The position numbers and the translations under genes are program-made. The notes under the pieces are model-generated. The model made no database searches and was not told the origin of the DNA. It worked only from the letters and a program-made list of their open reading frames with translations. A stretch of DNA of 64,000 nucleotides from contig NZ_PCOQ01000001.1 of NCBI RefSeq assembly GCF_002975275.1, positions 864,092 to 928,091 of the forward strand, read 5' to 3'. This document shows, one piece after another, positions 14,225-23,628 of the stretch; position 1 is the stretch's first letter, and every line of letters begins with the position of its first letter. This stretch comes from Achromobacter sp. MYb9 (GTDB lineage Bacteria > Pseudomonadota > Gammaproteobacteria > Burkholderiales > Burkholderiaceae_B).

Positions 14225-16450
14225 TCAACGAGCGCGGGAGATGCGGACTTCCGCGCCCCGGCGCTTGACCTCAAGGCCTTCGGACGGCGAAATGCGCAGT
14301 CCTTCCAGCCCCTTGATGTAGCTGGAGCCCTGCATCTGCATCACGCGGATCTTGTTGCGCATGACGACCGGGTTATGCACCGGCATGCCGAACATCCACA
14401 CTTCGTCCAGGATGCGGGCCGAGTTGAACTCGCCCGTATGCTGCGCGGCAGGTCCCAGACAGAGCATGTGCCCTTCGCGGCCGAAAACCGGGAACTGGCC
14501 CAGTTCGCAGTCGATCGTCCAGGTCGTGCCGCCCTCGTAGCGGTGCCCGGTGTTCAGGTCCCACCACGCCTCGCCCTTGGGCAGATACACGCGCACCTGC
14601 TTGCCGGGTTCCGTCACGGGTGCCACCAGCAGGGCCGGGCCCAACAGGTATTGCAGGTCCCATTCATGCGCGTGCGGGTCGTTCGGGAACGACAGCGCCA
14701 TGGAACGCTGCACCGGCAAACCGGTGCGGGCCGAGTCTTCGATGGCGCCCAGCACGTAAGGCACCAGGCGATAACGCCACTGCATCCAGGTCCTGGCCTG
14801 GGCCAGCGTTTCTTCGCCGAAGTCCCAAGGCATCAGGCCTTCAACGCCCTGGAACGAGAAGTTGGCCGAAAACACGCCGATGGTCAGCCAGCGCAGGTAC
14901 AGCTCGGAGGTCATGCCCGAGCGATCGCGCGAGGCCGAGCCGATGCCGTGCACCTGCACGGGCACGCCGCTGGCGCCGATGGACAAAGCCGTGCGCAGGG
15001 TATGGCGCAGGCCATCCCAGGTGTTTTCCACCTGCGGCCCCACCTGCCACGGCAGGCGCTGCGCGGCGGGGAACAGGTCGGAGCTGGGCACCACACCTTC
15101 CGGCGGCACCTTCAGGCCGGCAACGGCATCGAACAGCGCGCGGCGCACCAGCAGCGGATACATGCTGCGCAGCGCCGGGCCGGTTTCGCCGTTGCGGGCG
15201 GTCACGCCGTCGGGAATGGCGATCTGGGCGTCGCACGCTGGCGCGTCCAAACCGTCTTCGATCAACAGGCGATGACGCTCGACCCACTGGTTGTAAATGT
15301 CGCGATAGGTCAGGTCCAGCAGGCCATAAGGTTGCCCCGAGGTGGCGGCATTGCCGTCGAACACCTGGGCCGACCCGTCGTCCTTGGCCAGCAGCCAACC
15401 GCGGTCTTCCAGCTCTTCGAACAACGGGCTGGACTTCAGCACGCCGGGGAAACCGGAGGCAGAAACATGCACGTTGTGCTTGTGGAAGAGCGCCAGCATC
15501 TGCTTGGCGTCCGGGAAGCGCTGGGCATCCCATTCGAAGACGGCCTTGTCGGACTGGAAGCCCCAGGCTGCCGGCTGCGCCAAGGTCACGGCGTCGACCG
15601 GGATCTGGTTTTCACGCATGCGGGCAACCAACGCCACCGTCTGCGTCGGCATTTCGCCCGTGGCCTGCTGCAACCATGCGCCCATCGCCCACAGCACGGG
15701 CTGGCCGGCACGGCCGGTCAGCGCGGTGTACTGGTTCAGGATTTCCGCCGGCTCGCCGGCAAACAGGAACAAGTCCAGGACGGCATCGTCCACGGTCAGC
15801 ACGTAGGCTGAATCCGCAGGCGCGACGCCTACCGCGTGCTCGACGCGACGCATCGTGTTGACGTAGACGCCCCAGCCGCGCGGACTCCAGGCCAACGGCA
15901 AGGCGCGGTGCTCGGGGTCATCGGAAACGACCGATTCTTCGCGGCGGTTCAGGTCGCCCGGAGTTTCGCCCAGGCCGAAGACGCGATCGTCGCCCTGCAG
16001 GGTGAACCCCGCCGACCAGACCGCGTCGTCGTCCTGGTCCAGCGCGTTGTGCCCGAATGCGGGCGTATGCGCGGAAACCTCGGACTCGAACACCCGTTCA
16101 TCGTTGCGGTAGAGCGCCACGCGCACGGGGTTGGATTGCAGCTCCAGGGCAACGTCGCCCTGGGTAATGCGCCAGCCATCCCCGCCTTCGCGAGGGGCAA
16201 TGGCGGCTTCGCCCACGGCCTCTTGGCGCGCGAGCAGCATCTCCGCCACGGCGCGCGCACGCGCGCTGGGCTTATCTTCATTCAGGTGGTTCGCCTCGCC
16301 GCAGCGCAGGCGAAAAACACCAGGCGCATGCGCCTCGACTACCAGGTGCAACCCATCGCCCGCATCGAAATCGAAGCGACTGGGGCGGGACGTCAGCAGC
16401 TCAATGTTATCGAGCTGGGTAGTATGGGCAAAGTCGAACTTGGGCGGCAC
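14225..16450 (-). CDS. glycoside hydrolase family 31 protein with degenerate active site
   Basis: This 741-residue protein has the GH31 layout: N-terminal beta-sandwich (to ~240), TIM barrel (~245-590), and C-terminal sandwich domains (AHEWDLQYLLGPALLVAPV, VRVYLPKGEAWWDLNTG). Enzymes of the family are retaining alpha-glucosidases, alpha-xylosidases and relatives. The nucleophile region keeps an Asp (D407 in ACDAQIAIPD, where active enzymes have TDFGE...P). The acid/base position that normally reads W-x-GDQ/S is QVGPQV, with Pro472 in place of Asp. The usual W-G-H-D-I-G-G motif is VQVHGIGS, with Gly502 in place of Asp. Activity is therefore doubtful. No signal peptide; monocistronic. Confidence 0.8.
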   Translation of the reverse strand: MPPKFDFAHTTQLDNIELLTSRPSRFDFDAGDGLHLVVEAHAPGVFRLRCGEANHLNEDKPSARARAVAEMLLARQEAVGEAAIAPREGGDGWRITQGDVALELQSNPVRVALYRNDERVFESEVSAHTPAFGHNALDQDDDAVWSAGFTLQGDDRVFGLGETPGDLNRREESVVSDDPEHRALPLAWSPRGWGVYVNTMRRVEHAVGVAPADSAYVLTVDDAVLDLFLFAGEPAEILNQYTALTGRAGQPVLWAMGAWLQQATGEMPTQTVALVARMRENQIPVDAVTLAQPAAWGFQSDKAVFEWDAQRFPDAKQMLALFHKHNVHVSASGFPGVLKSSPLFEELEDRGWLLAKDDGSAQVFDGNAATSGQPYGLLDLTYRDIYNQWVERHRLLIEDGLDAPACDAQIAIPDGVTARNGETGPALRSMYPLLVRRALFDAVAGLKVPPEGVVPSSDLFPAAQRLPWQVGPQVENTWDGLRHTLRTALSIGASGVPVQVHGIGSASRDRSGMTSELYLRWLTIGVFSANFSFQGVEGLMPWDFGEETLAQARTWMQWRYRLVPYVLGAIEDSARTGLPVQRSMALSFPNDPHAHEWDLQYLLGPALLVAPVTEPGKQVRVYLPKGEAWWDLNTGHRYEGGTTWTIDCELGQFPVFGREGHMLCLGPAAQHTGEFNSARILDEVWMFGMPVHNPVVMRNKIRVMQMQGSSYIKGLEGLRISPSEGLEVKRRGAEVRISRAR

Positions 16451-16719
16451 AGAGCATCCCCCGGCTTAAGCCAAAAACCATCAAAAGACGCTATTTTGAC
16501 GGATTTGAGCTTTGAAATAAACTCGGTCCCTCATTTGGAAGGCGATCTCATCCAAAAAAGGGGCATAAAGCCCTCGGCCAGCGCCCATTGGTCTTGATGC
16601 CCACGAGCCGCCGAAACGCCAATTTCGAGCCCAACGCGGCCTATTTGGCGCCAAATCCTGGCAATTACTGCAATTCTACGCCACCTGACCCCGGGGCCCG
16701 TCACCGGCCTGACTTTTTT
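16451..16719. other. intergenic gap with no recognised feature
   Basis: I see no gene, RNA or clear hairpin between the GH31 start and the mnmC stop. The part nearest GH31 is A/T-rich and probably holds its promoter. Confidence 0.4.
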
Positions 16720-18612
16720 TCACCTTGGCGAAATAAGTTGGGCCAGATCGGTTTCCAGCGGCGACGGCTCGCCAGCCAGGCGGGCGGCGATCAGGTCGCC
16801 CATCAACGCCGACCAGGACAGCCCCCGCGAGGCGTAACCGACCGCCAGCCACACGCCCCGAGCATGGGGCAGTTCGCCTACGGCCGGCAAGCGCCCCGGC
16901 AGCACGGCGCGCCAACCGGCCCAGCCGGGCAGACTGCCGGGCACCAGCGCATCGAAGTCCGGGAAGTGACCGCTTAGTAGTCCCGCCGCCTTGGCCAGCG
17001 TGACGCGCTGGCCGTCCGCGCTGACACGCGCCTCGGCGGCATCGTGGACATAGGTGCTGCCCACCACGCAGCCCGGCCCCACGTCGGGCAGCAGATATCC
17101 CTCGCCCCCGACGATGCAACGCGGGCCTCCCGACAGCGCCGCCGCGGGCACCAGCGTCACCTCGCCCGTCAGTGCATGCATCTGCGCGACCCGCGGCAGC
17201 GGGTCCAGCAGGCCACTGTCGGCAAGCATGCCGCGCGCCCCCGCCGCATTGGCCAGGATCACGACCTGAGCCTGCGCCAGTTCAGCGCCCTGCTCGTCCA
17301 GCACGCGCCACCCCTGCCCGACGGGCTCGACACGCGCCGCCTTGCCCGGCAACAGGGTCGCGCCGGACGTCTCGAGCAACGCATCGATCAGGCGGTTGGG
17401 CTGCACCAGCATGCCTTCGGAAAAAAACACGCCGCCGCGCGCCAGCGGCAGGCCGGCCAAGGCGCTGGCCTCGTCGCGATCCACCTGGCGCACCCAATCG
17501 GGCGGGAACGCCAGGGTTTCCAGCGTACTGGCCAGCGCGGCGGATTTACCCGCATCGCGCTCGACCTGGACGGTGCCGCACACGCGCGGCGCGGCGTCGC
17601 CCGGCAGGCCTTGCCATCGGGCCAGGGCGCGCTGGCTGCCCGCGCGCGACAACCGCGCCCGGGCGTTGTCGTCGCGCGCCACCACGGGCGTCAGCGCCGC
17701 CGCCAGATGGCCCGCATGCGCCGGTGCGCCCAGCGCCCGACCCGCGTCCAGCACCGTGACGCGCCAGCCTCGGCCCGCCAACGCCTGCGCGATCCCCGCG
17801 CCCGCCAGCCCCGCGCCCACCACCACGGCATGCGCCGCGTCCAGGCCGGGCACGGCGGCCATGCGCCCTTCGGCCCGGACCGTGCCCACCGTCATGTGCC
17901 ATTTGCCGCCATAGCCGGCCTCGCGCCGTACATCGAAACCCGCATCCTGCAACGTCTGCCGCAACTCGCCGGTGCAGGCCCAGGTCGCCATCGTCGCGTC
18001 CGGCGCCGCCCGTGCGGCCAGGTTTTGCAACAATTGCGACGCCCACATCCGGGGATTGCGCTCAGGGGCGAAACCATCCAGGAAAAAGGCGTCGATCCGT
18101 GCGCTCAACCGCGCGGCCAACACCTGCGCGTCGCCAAAACCCAGCGTCAACGTCACGGCGCCGTTTTCAAATTCCAGGCGATGCAACCCCGGCAACAGCG
18201 CCGGCCATTGCGCGGCAAGCCGCTGCCCCAGCTCCGCCAGCGGCCCCGACGCTGCCTCTCGCGCCAGCAACGCGGACAGATCTTCTTGCGTGAACGGATG
18301 CGCTTCCATCGACACCACGTGCAGCGCGGCGGGCCGTTGCGGATCGTCGCGCCACGCCTTCCATAACGTGAGGAAATTCAGGCCCATGCCGAAGCCCGTT
18401 TCGCAGACGGTGAACCGCTTGCGGCCGCGCCAGCGGCCGGGCAAGCCGTTGCCGTGCAGGAACACGTGTTCCGCCTGCCCCGCCGCGCCCGCCGGGCAGT
18501 GATAGACATCGCCATACAAGGGGCTGTACAGCTTGCCGTCGGCGCTGAAACCGACCTCTGCGGGCATCAAGGGGACATAGGGCGCGGACATGGAATCCTG
18601 GAAAACAATCAA
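16720..18612 (-). CDS. mnmC: bifunctional tRNA modification enzyme MnmC
   Basis: MnmC completes 5-methylaminomethyl-2-thiouridine in the wobble position of certain tRNAs. The C-terminal FAD oxidase removes the carboxymethyl group and the N-terminal domain methylates the product with SAM. The 630-residue protein shows the methyltransferase domain (about 1-245: [14 protein letters not shown] for [18 protein letters not shown] for the catalytic Asp). The FAD domain begins at [18 protein letters not shown] (about residue 265) and ends with [19 protein letters not shown]. An alternative ATG at 18591 (MSAPYVPL) is equally plausible as start. Single gene, divergent from the inositol-phosphatase gene. 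Confidence 0.94.
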   Translation of the reverse strand: MIVFQDSMSAPYVPLMPAEVGFSADGKLYSPLYGDVYHCPAGAAGQAEHVFLHGNGLPGRWRGRKRFTVCETGFGMGLNFLTLWKAWRDDPQRPAALHVVSMEAHPFTQEDLSALLAREAASGPLAELGQRLAAQWPALLPGLHRLEFENGAVTLTLGFGDAQVLAARLSARIDAFFLDGFAPERNPRMWASQLLQNLAARAAPDATMATWACTGELRQTLQDAGFDVRREAGYGGKWHMTVGTVRAEGRMAAVPGLDAAHAVVVGAGLAGAGIAQALAGRGWRVTVLDAGRALGAPAHAGHLAAALTPVVARDDNARARLSRAGSQRALARWQGLPGDAAPRVCGTVQVERDAGKSAALASTLETLAFPPDWVRQVDRDEASALAGLPLARGGVFFSEGMLVQPNRLIDALLETSGATLLPGKAARVEPVGQGWRVLDEQGAELAQAQVVILANAAGARGMLADSGLLDPLPRVAQMHALTGEVTLVPAAALSGGPRCIVGGEGYLLPDVGPGCVVGSTYVHDAAEARVSADGQRVTLAKAAGLLSGHFPDFDALVPGSLPGWAGWRAVLPGRLPAVGELPHARGVWLAVGYASRGLSWSALMGDLIAARLAGEPSPLETDLAQLISPR

Positions 18613-18734
18613 GGTTGAGACAAAAGCGAATTATTGAGCGCCTGCCGGGCAGGCGTTGGATGGACACCACGCGACGCCCGTGTTTCAGGCCTTTGCCTCA
18701 AATTTGACGCATACATGGGCTTACACTGGTTTAC

Positions 18735-19610
18735 ATGGATACCTATGATCAGCCCCGTTCGCAGGCTTCGCCCATAGACCTGTGCGCCGCAATCGATGCG
18801 GCCGTCACTGCGGCTCATGGCGGTGCAGCCATCCTGCAATCCTACGCGCATCACCGCGCCGATCTGGTGATCGACCGCAAGGCGCGCAATGATCTCGTGT
18901 CCCAAGCGGACCGCGAAGCGGAAGCCGTCATTATCCAGGAGCTACAGGCCCGCACGCCCAAGTTCGGCATCGTGGCCGAAGAGACCGGCGGCAAGCCCAA
19001 GGGCATCGCCACCTGGTATATCGACCCCTTGGACGGCACCACCAATTTCCTGCACGACATTCCGCACTACGCCGTGTCCATCGCGTTGATCGCCCACGCG
19101 GGCACCGCGGTCTCGGCCACCGAAACGTTGACGGAAGATACGCCCGTGATCGGCGTGGTGTACGACCCCAACCGCGAAGAGCTGTTCACCGCGGTGTATG
19201 GCATCGGCGCGTGGCTGAACGGCCGCCGCATCAAATGCTCGCGCACGCAGACGATCGAAGACGCCGTGCTGGCAACGGGCTTTCCGTTCCGTGATTTTTC
19301 GTTTGCCGGCCAGTACATGCCGATGCTGAACGACGCCATCAAGCGCGCGCGCGGCGTGCGCCGCATGGGCGCGGCCGCGCTGGATCTGGCGTGGACGGCC
19401 TGCGGACGTTACGACGGTTATTGGGAAATGGGCCTGGCGCCCTGGGACGTGGCTGCTGGCACGCTGATCCTGCGGGAAGCGGGCGGCGCGTGTTCGGACA
19501 TGCACAAACTGGACCCGTGGCCGATTGGTGGACGCGTCGTGGCGGGCAACCCCGCCATCGAACGCGCCCTGCACGAGATGATCGCGCCGCACCTGGACAA
19601 TCCCGGCTAA
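18735..19610 (+). CDS. suhB: inositol monophosphatase-family protein (SuhB-like)
   Basis: A 291-residue member of the Mg-dependent IMPase/FBPase superfamily. The metal-binding signatures are all present: VAEETGG, WYIDPLDGTTNFLHDIPHYA and APWDVAAGTLILREAGG. SuhB proteins hydrolyse inositol-1-phosphate and, in E. coli, also act in rRNA antitermination with Nus factors. This gene sits alone, divergent from mnmC. Start ATG 18735 directly precedes MDTYDQP; the product is about 20 residues longer than E. coli SuhB, part of it before residue 15. The symbol is by family likeness; another IMPase paralogue remains possible. Confidence 0.86.
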   Translation: MDTYDQPRSQASPIDLCAAIDAAVTAAHGGAAILQSYAHHRADLVIDRKARNDLVSQADREAEAVIIQELQARTPKFGIVAEETGGKPKGIATWYIDPLDGTTNFLHDIPHYAVSIALIAHAGTAVSATETLTEDTPVIGVVYDPNREELFTAVYGIGAWLNGRRIKCSRTQTIEDAVLATGFPFRDFSFAGQYMPMLNDAIKRARGVRRMGAAALDLAWTACGRYDGYWEMGLAPWDVAAGTLILREAGGACSDMHKLDPWPIGGRVVAGNPAIERALHEMIAPHLDNPG

Positions 19611-19640
19611 GCCGGGCTTTACGCTCGGTTTAGCCCGGGT

Positions 19641-21344
19641 TTACGCGGTGGCCTTGCCCGCGGGTGCGGCCGCCGGCGCATCGGGCCGGAGTTCGCGGCG
19701 CAGGATTTTGCCCACGTTGCTCTTGGGCAGTTCTTCGCGGAACTCCACGAAGCGCGGGCGCTTATAGCCCGTCAGCTTTTCACGGCACCACTCCTGCACC
19801 TGCGCCTCGGTCAACGACGGATCGCTCTTCACCACGAAGACCTTGACGGCTTCGCCCGAGTGTTCGTCGGGCACGCCGATAGCCGCGCATTCCAGCACGC
19901 CCGGCAACTGCGCCACCACGGCTTCGACCTCGTTCGGATAAACCTTGAAGCCGGATACCGCGATCATGTCTTTCTTGCGGTCCACGATGCGCGTGTAGCC
20001 CTGCTCGTCCATGATGCCGATGTCGCCCGTGCGAAAGAACCCGTCGGCCGTCATGGACTGCTGCGTCTCTTCGGGCTTCTGCCAATACCCCAGCATGACC
20101 TGCGGCCCGCGGATGCCCACTTCGCCGCGCTCGCCCAGCGGCACTTCGCGGCCGGCGTCGTCCAGGATGGCCACGTCGGTGGAAGGCAGCGGCAAGCCAA
20201 TGGAACCCGAATACGCCGTGGCATTGGTGGGATTCACCGTGGCAACGGGCGAGGTCTCGGACAAGCCGTAGCCTTCGATCAGCGGGCGGCCGGTGATTTT
20301 CAGCCAACGTTCGGCCACCGGTTGCTGCACGGCCATGCCGCCGCCCAGCGTCAGCCGCAAGGCCGAGAAATCCAGCTTCGCGAAATCCGGGTTGTGCGCC
20401 AGCGCGTTGAACAGCGTATTGACGCCGGGGAACAGATTGATCGGCACCTTGCGCCACGCATTGATCAGCGAAGGCTGGTCGCGCGGATTGATGATGAGCA
20501 CGTTGCGCATGCCTGCGTGCAGACCATACAGGCCGCACACCGTCATCGCGAACACGTGGTAGAGCGGTAGCGCGCTGATGATGGTCAACTGGCTACCTGC
20601 CAGGTCATGCACCACGGGCTGCGCCACGGCTTCCGTCTGCAGCACGTTGGCCGTAAGGTTGCGGTGCGACAGCATGGCGCCCTTGGGCACGCCGGTGGTG
20701 CCGCCGGTGTATTGCAACACCGCCACGTCGTCCATCGTCAGCGCCGGCGGCGTGAACGGCAGGCCCGCGCCCTCGCCCAGCACCTGCGGCAGCATGCGTG
20801 CGCCGTCGATTCGCCAGGCCGGCACGATCTTCTTGATGTGCCGCGCCGCGAAGTTGACGATGGGGGCTTTCAGGCCGCCCAGCAGGTCGCCCGGCCCCGT
20901 CACGACGATATGCTTGAGCTGCCCGCGTTGTTTCACCGCCTGCAGCGTGTGCGCGAAGTTTTCCAGGATCAGGATGACGGACGCGCCGCTGTCCTGCAAT
21001 TGGCGTTCTAGTTCGTCGGCCGTGTACAGCGGATTCACGTTCACCACGACAAGCCCGGCGCGTAGCGTGCCCAGCATGCCGACCAGATACGCCGGCACGT
21101 TCGGCATCATCAACGCGACCCGGGCGCCCTTGGGCAGCCCCAGGCTTTGCAGCCAGCCGGAAAATGCGCGCGCATGCCGGTCCAGTTGCGCATAAGTGAT
21201 ATCGCTGCCCATCGCGGTGCAGGCGATGCGCGAGGCGTATTGCTTGCAGGCCCGGTCCAGCAAGTCGGCCAGTGAGGAATAACCCTCAGTGGAGATTTCT
21301 GCCGGCACCCCCTGCGGGTAATGGGCTAGCCACGGACGTGTCAT
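19641..21344 (-). CDS. fadD: long-chain fatty acid-CoA ligase
   Basis: This enzyme activates fatty acids to acyl-CoA for beta-oxidation at the inner membrane. The 567-residue protein has the ANL-superfamily motifs: P-loop YTGGTTGVPKGA (about residue 205), GYGLSETSP, the DGFFRTGDIG hinge region and DRKKDMIAVSGFKVYPNEVE. The last catalytic Lys lies in PKSNVGKILRREL. I chose ATG 21344 because GGAG lies nine bases before it; upstream in-frame ATG codons at 21359 and 21440 lack one. It is divergent from the M20 amidohydrolase gene across 76 bases. Confidence 0.93.
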   Translation of the reverse strand: MTRPWLAHYPQGVPAEISTEGYSSLADLLDRACKQYASRIACTAMGSDITYAQLDRHARAFSGWLQSLGLPKGARVALMMPNVPAYLVGMLGTLRAGLVVVNVNPLYTADELERQLQDSGASVILILENFAHTLQAVKQRGQLKHIVVTGPGDLLGGLKAPIVNFAARHIKKIVPAWRIDGARMLPQVLGEGAGLPFTPPALTMDDVAVLQYTGGTTGVPKGAMLSHRNLTANVLQTEAVAQPVVHDLAGSQLTIISALPLYHVFAMTVCGLYGLHAGMRNVLIINPRDQPSLINAWRKVPINLFPGVNTLFNALAHNPDFAKLDFSALRLTLGGGMAVQQPVAERWLKITGRPLIEGYGLSETSPVATVNPTNATAYSGSIGLPLPSTDVAILDDAGREVPLGERGEVGIRGPQVMLGYWQKPEETQQSMTADGFFRTGDIGIMDEQGYTRIVDRKKDMIAVSGFKVYPNEVEAVVAQLPGVLECAAIGVPDEHSGEAVKVFVVKSDPSLTEAQVQEWCREKLTGYKRPRFVEFREELPKSNVGKILRRELRPDAPAAAPAGKATA

Positions 21345-21420
21345 GGTAGTTGTCTCCATTAAATAGATTTTTGATTGATGATAACCTTGTTGCGTTCCCT
21401 TTTTCCGCCTGACTTCCCCC

Positions 21421-22617
21421 ATGAAACTGCTCGAACCCATCGTCGCCTGGCATCACGATATCTCCAAGATCCGACGCGACATCCACGCGCATCCCGAATT
21501 GGCCTTCCAGGAATTCCGCACGGCTGACGTCGTGGCGGCCAAGCTTGAAGAATGGGGCATCGAAGTCGACCGCGGACTCGGCGGCACGGGCGTCGTCGGC
21601 ATCATCCGCGGCAACCAGCCCGGTGACCGCGCCGTGGGTCTGCGCGCCGACATGGACGCGCTGCCCATGCAAGAGGTCAACACCTTCGCGCATGCCAGCA
21701 AGAACGAAGGCAAGATGCACGCGTGCGGCCATGACGGCCACACCGCCATGCTGCTGGCCGCGGCGCAATACCTGGCGCAGCACCGCGATTACGCGGGCAT
21801 TGTCTATGTGATCTTCCAGCCCGCCGAAGAAGGCGGCGGCGGCGCCAAGCGCATGATCGACGACGGCCTGTTCAAGCGCTTCCCGATGGAAGCCGTGTTC
21901 GGCATGCACAACTGGCCCGGCATGAAGCCCGGCCAGTTCGGCCTGACGCCGGGCCCCATCATGGCGTCCAGCAACGAATTCTCGATCGTGGTCAAGGGCA
22001 AGGGCACGCACGCCGGCATGCCCAATCTGGGCGTCGACCCGGTCATGGCGGCCGTGCAGTTGGCGCAATCGCTGCAGACCATCATCACGCGCAACCGCAA
22101 TCCGCTGGACGCGGCCGTGCTGAGCATCACGCAGATCCACGCCGGCAGCGCCGACAACGTCGTGCCCAACCATGCCGAATTGCGCGGCACCGTGCGCACG
22201 TTCACGCTGGAGGTGCTGGACCTGATCGAACGCCGTATGGAAGAGATCACGCGCCACACCTGCGCGGCCATGGATTGCGAAGTGGAATTCACCTTCCAGC
22301 GCAACTATCCGCCCACCATCAACCACGCCGAAGAAGCCGCGTTCTGTGCCGACGTGCTGCGCGACATCGTGGGCGAGGCCAACGTCAACGACCACGTGCA
22401 ACCCACGATGGGCGCGGAAGACTTCGCGTTCATGCTGCAGGAGCTGCCCGGCTGCTACGTCTGGATCGGCAACGGCACGGGCGACCACCGCGACAGCGGA
22501 CACGGCCTGGGCCCTTGCATGCTGCACAACGGCAGCTACGACTTCAACGACGAATTGCTGCCGCTGGGCGGCACCTACTGGGTCCAGTTGGCGCTCAAGC
22601 GCCTGGCCAAGGCCTGA
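21421..22617 (+). CDS. M20-family amidohydrolase (hippurate hydrolase-like)
   Basis: A 398-residue zinc-dependent amidohydrolase of the M20D group, which cleaves N-acyl amino acids such as hippurate or indole-acetyl conjugates. Metal ligands appear in HACGHDGHTAMLL, FQPAEEGGGGAKRM and the C-terminal MGAEDFAFMLQ; the dimerisation/lid segment begins near IMASSNEFSIVVKGKGTHAG. Cytoplasmic. A second, clearly related copy lies at 61072-62265. The true substrate cannot be read from the sequence. Confidence 0.92.
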   Translation: MKLLEPIVAWHHDISKIRRDIHAHPELAFQEFRTADVVAAKLEEWGIEVDRGLGGTGVVGIIRGNQPGDRAVGLRADMDALPMQEVNTFAHASKNEGKMHACGHDGHTAMLLAAAQYLAQHRDYAGIVYVIFQPAEEGGGGAKRMIDDGLFKRFPMEAVFGMHNWPGMKPGQFGLTPGPIMASSNEFSIVVKGKGTHAGMPNLGVDPVMAAVQLAQSLQTIITRNRNPLDAAVLSITQIHAGSADNVVPNHAELRGTVRTFTLEVLDLIERRMEEITRHTCAAMDCEVEFTFQRNYPPTINHAEEAAFCADVLRDIVGEANVNDHVQPTMGAEDFAFMLQELPGCYVWIGNGTGDHRDSGHGLGPCMLHNGSYDFNDELLPLGGTYWVQLALKRLAKA

Positions 22618-22619
22618 CC

Positions 22620-23513
22620 CTACCCGCCGTCCCCCGCCCCGACCGCCAGACACATCGCCAAAAAGCGGCCGGTGGCGCGGGCGGCGGCGTCGGCATGCGG
22701 CACCAGAATGCTCAGCGTGCGCGTCAGCGGCTTGGGCAACAGGCGCAACGCCGCCAATGCCCCGTCTTCATGCCGCATCGACATGACGGACACGAACCCC
22801 ACCCCCAAGCCGGCGCGCACCGCCTGCTTCACGCCTTCGACACCCGCCAGTTCCAGCCCCACCGACGGCGCCAGCCCCGCGTCCGCGAAGGCGCGTTCGA
22901 CCAGCCTGCGCACGCCTGACCCCGGTTCACGCATGACCAGCGGGGACGCGGCCAGATCTCGCAAGGTCACCGCCCCTTTGCCCGCCAGCGCGTGGTCGGC
23001 CCGCACAATCGCGGCGACTTCGTCTTGCCGCCAGGCATGCACGGCGGTATCCGCCGGCAGCCCGGTGGGCACGTCCCCTTCAATGAAAGCCAGATCCAGC
23101 GCGGGCAGCCGCTCGACGATTTCCCGCGTATTGCCATCGGACAGGTGCAGGCTGACGAACGGGAACGCCTGGCGGAAATCCGCGACCAGGCGCGGCAGCA
23201 GATAACTGGCGGGCGTGGTGCTGGCCCCCAGGCGCAACGCGCCCGTCTCCAGGCCGCGCCAAGTTTCGCGCACCGCCTGCGCCTGGCGATACACCTGACG
23301 CAATTGCCGCGCCTGTTCGGCCAGGCGCTCGCCGGCCTCGGTCAACGCGATGCCGTGGCCGCTGCGGCGGTATAGCGGTTCGCCGAACCATTCCTGCAGC
23401 ATGCGCAACTGCCCTGACACGGCAGGTTGGGACAAATGCAGCACCTGCGCGGCGCGGCTGATGTTGCCGGTGTCGGCCACGCAGGCAAAAGTCAGTAGCT
23501 GGTCCGGAGTCAT
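22620..23513 (-). CDS. LysR-family regulator (YeiE-like)
   Basis: A 297-residue LTTR with the standard HTH (LTFACVADTGNISRAAQVLHLSQPAVSGQLRMLQ, residues ~7-42) and an effector-binding domain (LRLGASTTPASYLLP, AVRAGLGVGFVSVMS). The HTH and the TTPASYLLP start of the sensor resemble CysB/CbbR-type and E. coli YeiE. It is divergent from yeiH with a 115-base A/T-rich gap holding a CGATA-N5-TATCG repeat. E. coli yeiE and yeiH are likewise adjacent, so regulation of the neighbour is likely. It runs convergently into the M20 gene with only two bases between the stops. Confidence 0.88.
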   Translation of the reverse strand: MTPDQLLTFACVADTGNISRAAQVLHLSQPAVSGQLRMLQEWFGEPLYRRSGHGIALTEAGERLAEQARQLRQVYRQAQAVRETWRGLETGALRLGASTTPASYLLPRLVADFRQAFPFVSLHLSDGNTREIVERLPALDLAFIEGDVPTGLPADTAVHAWRQDEVAAIVRADHALAGKGAVTLRDLAASPLVMREPGSGVRRLVERAFADAGLAPSVGLELAGVEGVKQAVRAGLGVGFVSVMSMRHEDGALAALRLLPKPLTRTLSILVPHADAAARATGRFLAMCLAVGAGDGG

Positions 23514-23536
23514 GGCGGCCTTATTATCAGATTTCC

Positions 23537-23551
23537 CGATAGTACATATCG
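23537..23551. promoter_or_regulatory. LTTR operator candidate, CGATA-N5-TATCG
   Basis: A perfect 5-bp inverted repeat around GTACA, 15 bases long, in the divergent promoter between the YeiE-like gene and yeiH. Size and place fit a LysR recognition site. Confidence 0.45.
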
Positions 23552-23628
23552 AAAATAAAGATTTTTCAAATAATAGGCCCAGATTTAATATTTCGTGTAG
23601 TTATTTAGATATGCCCACAGGGCTAGTC

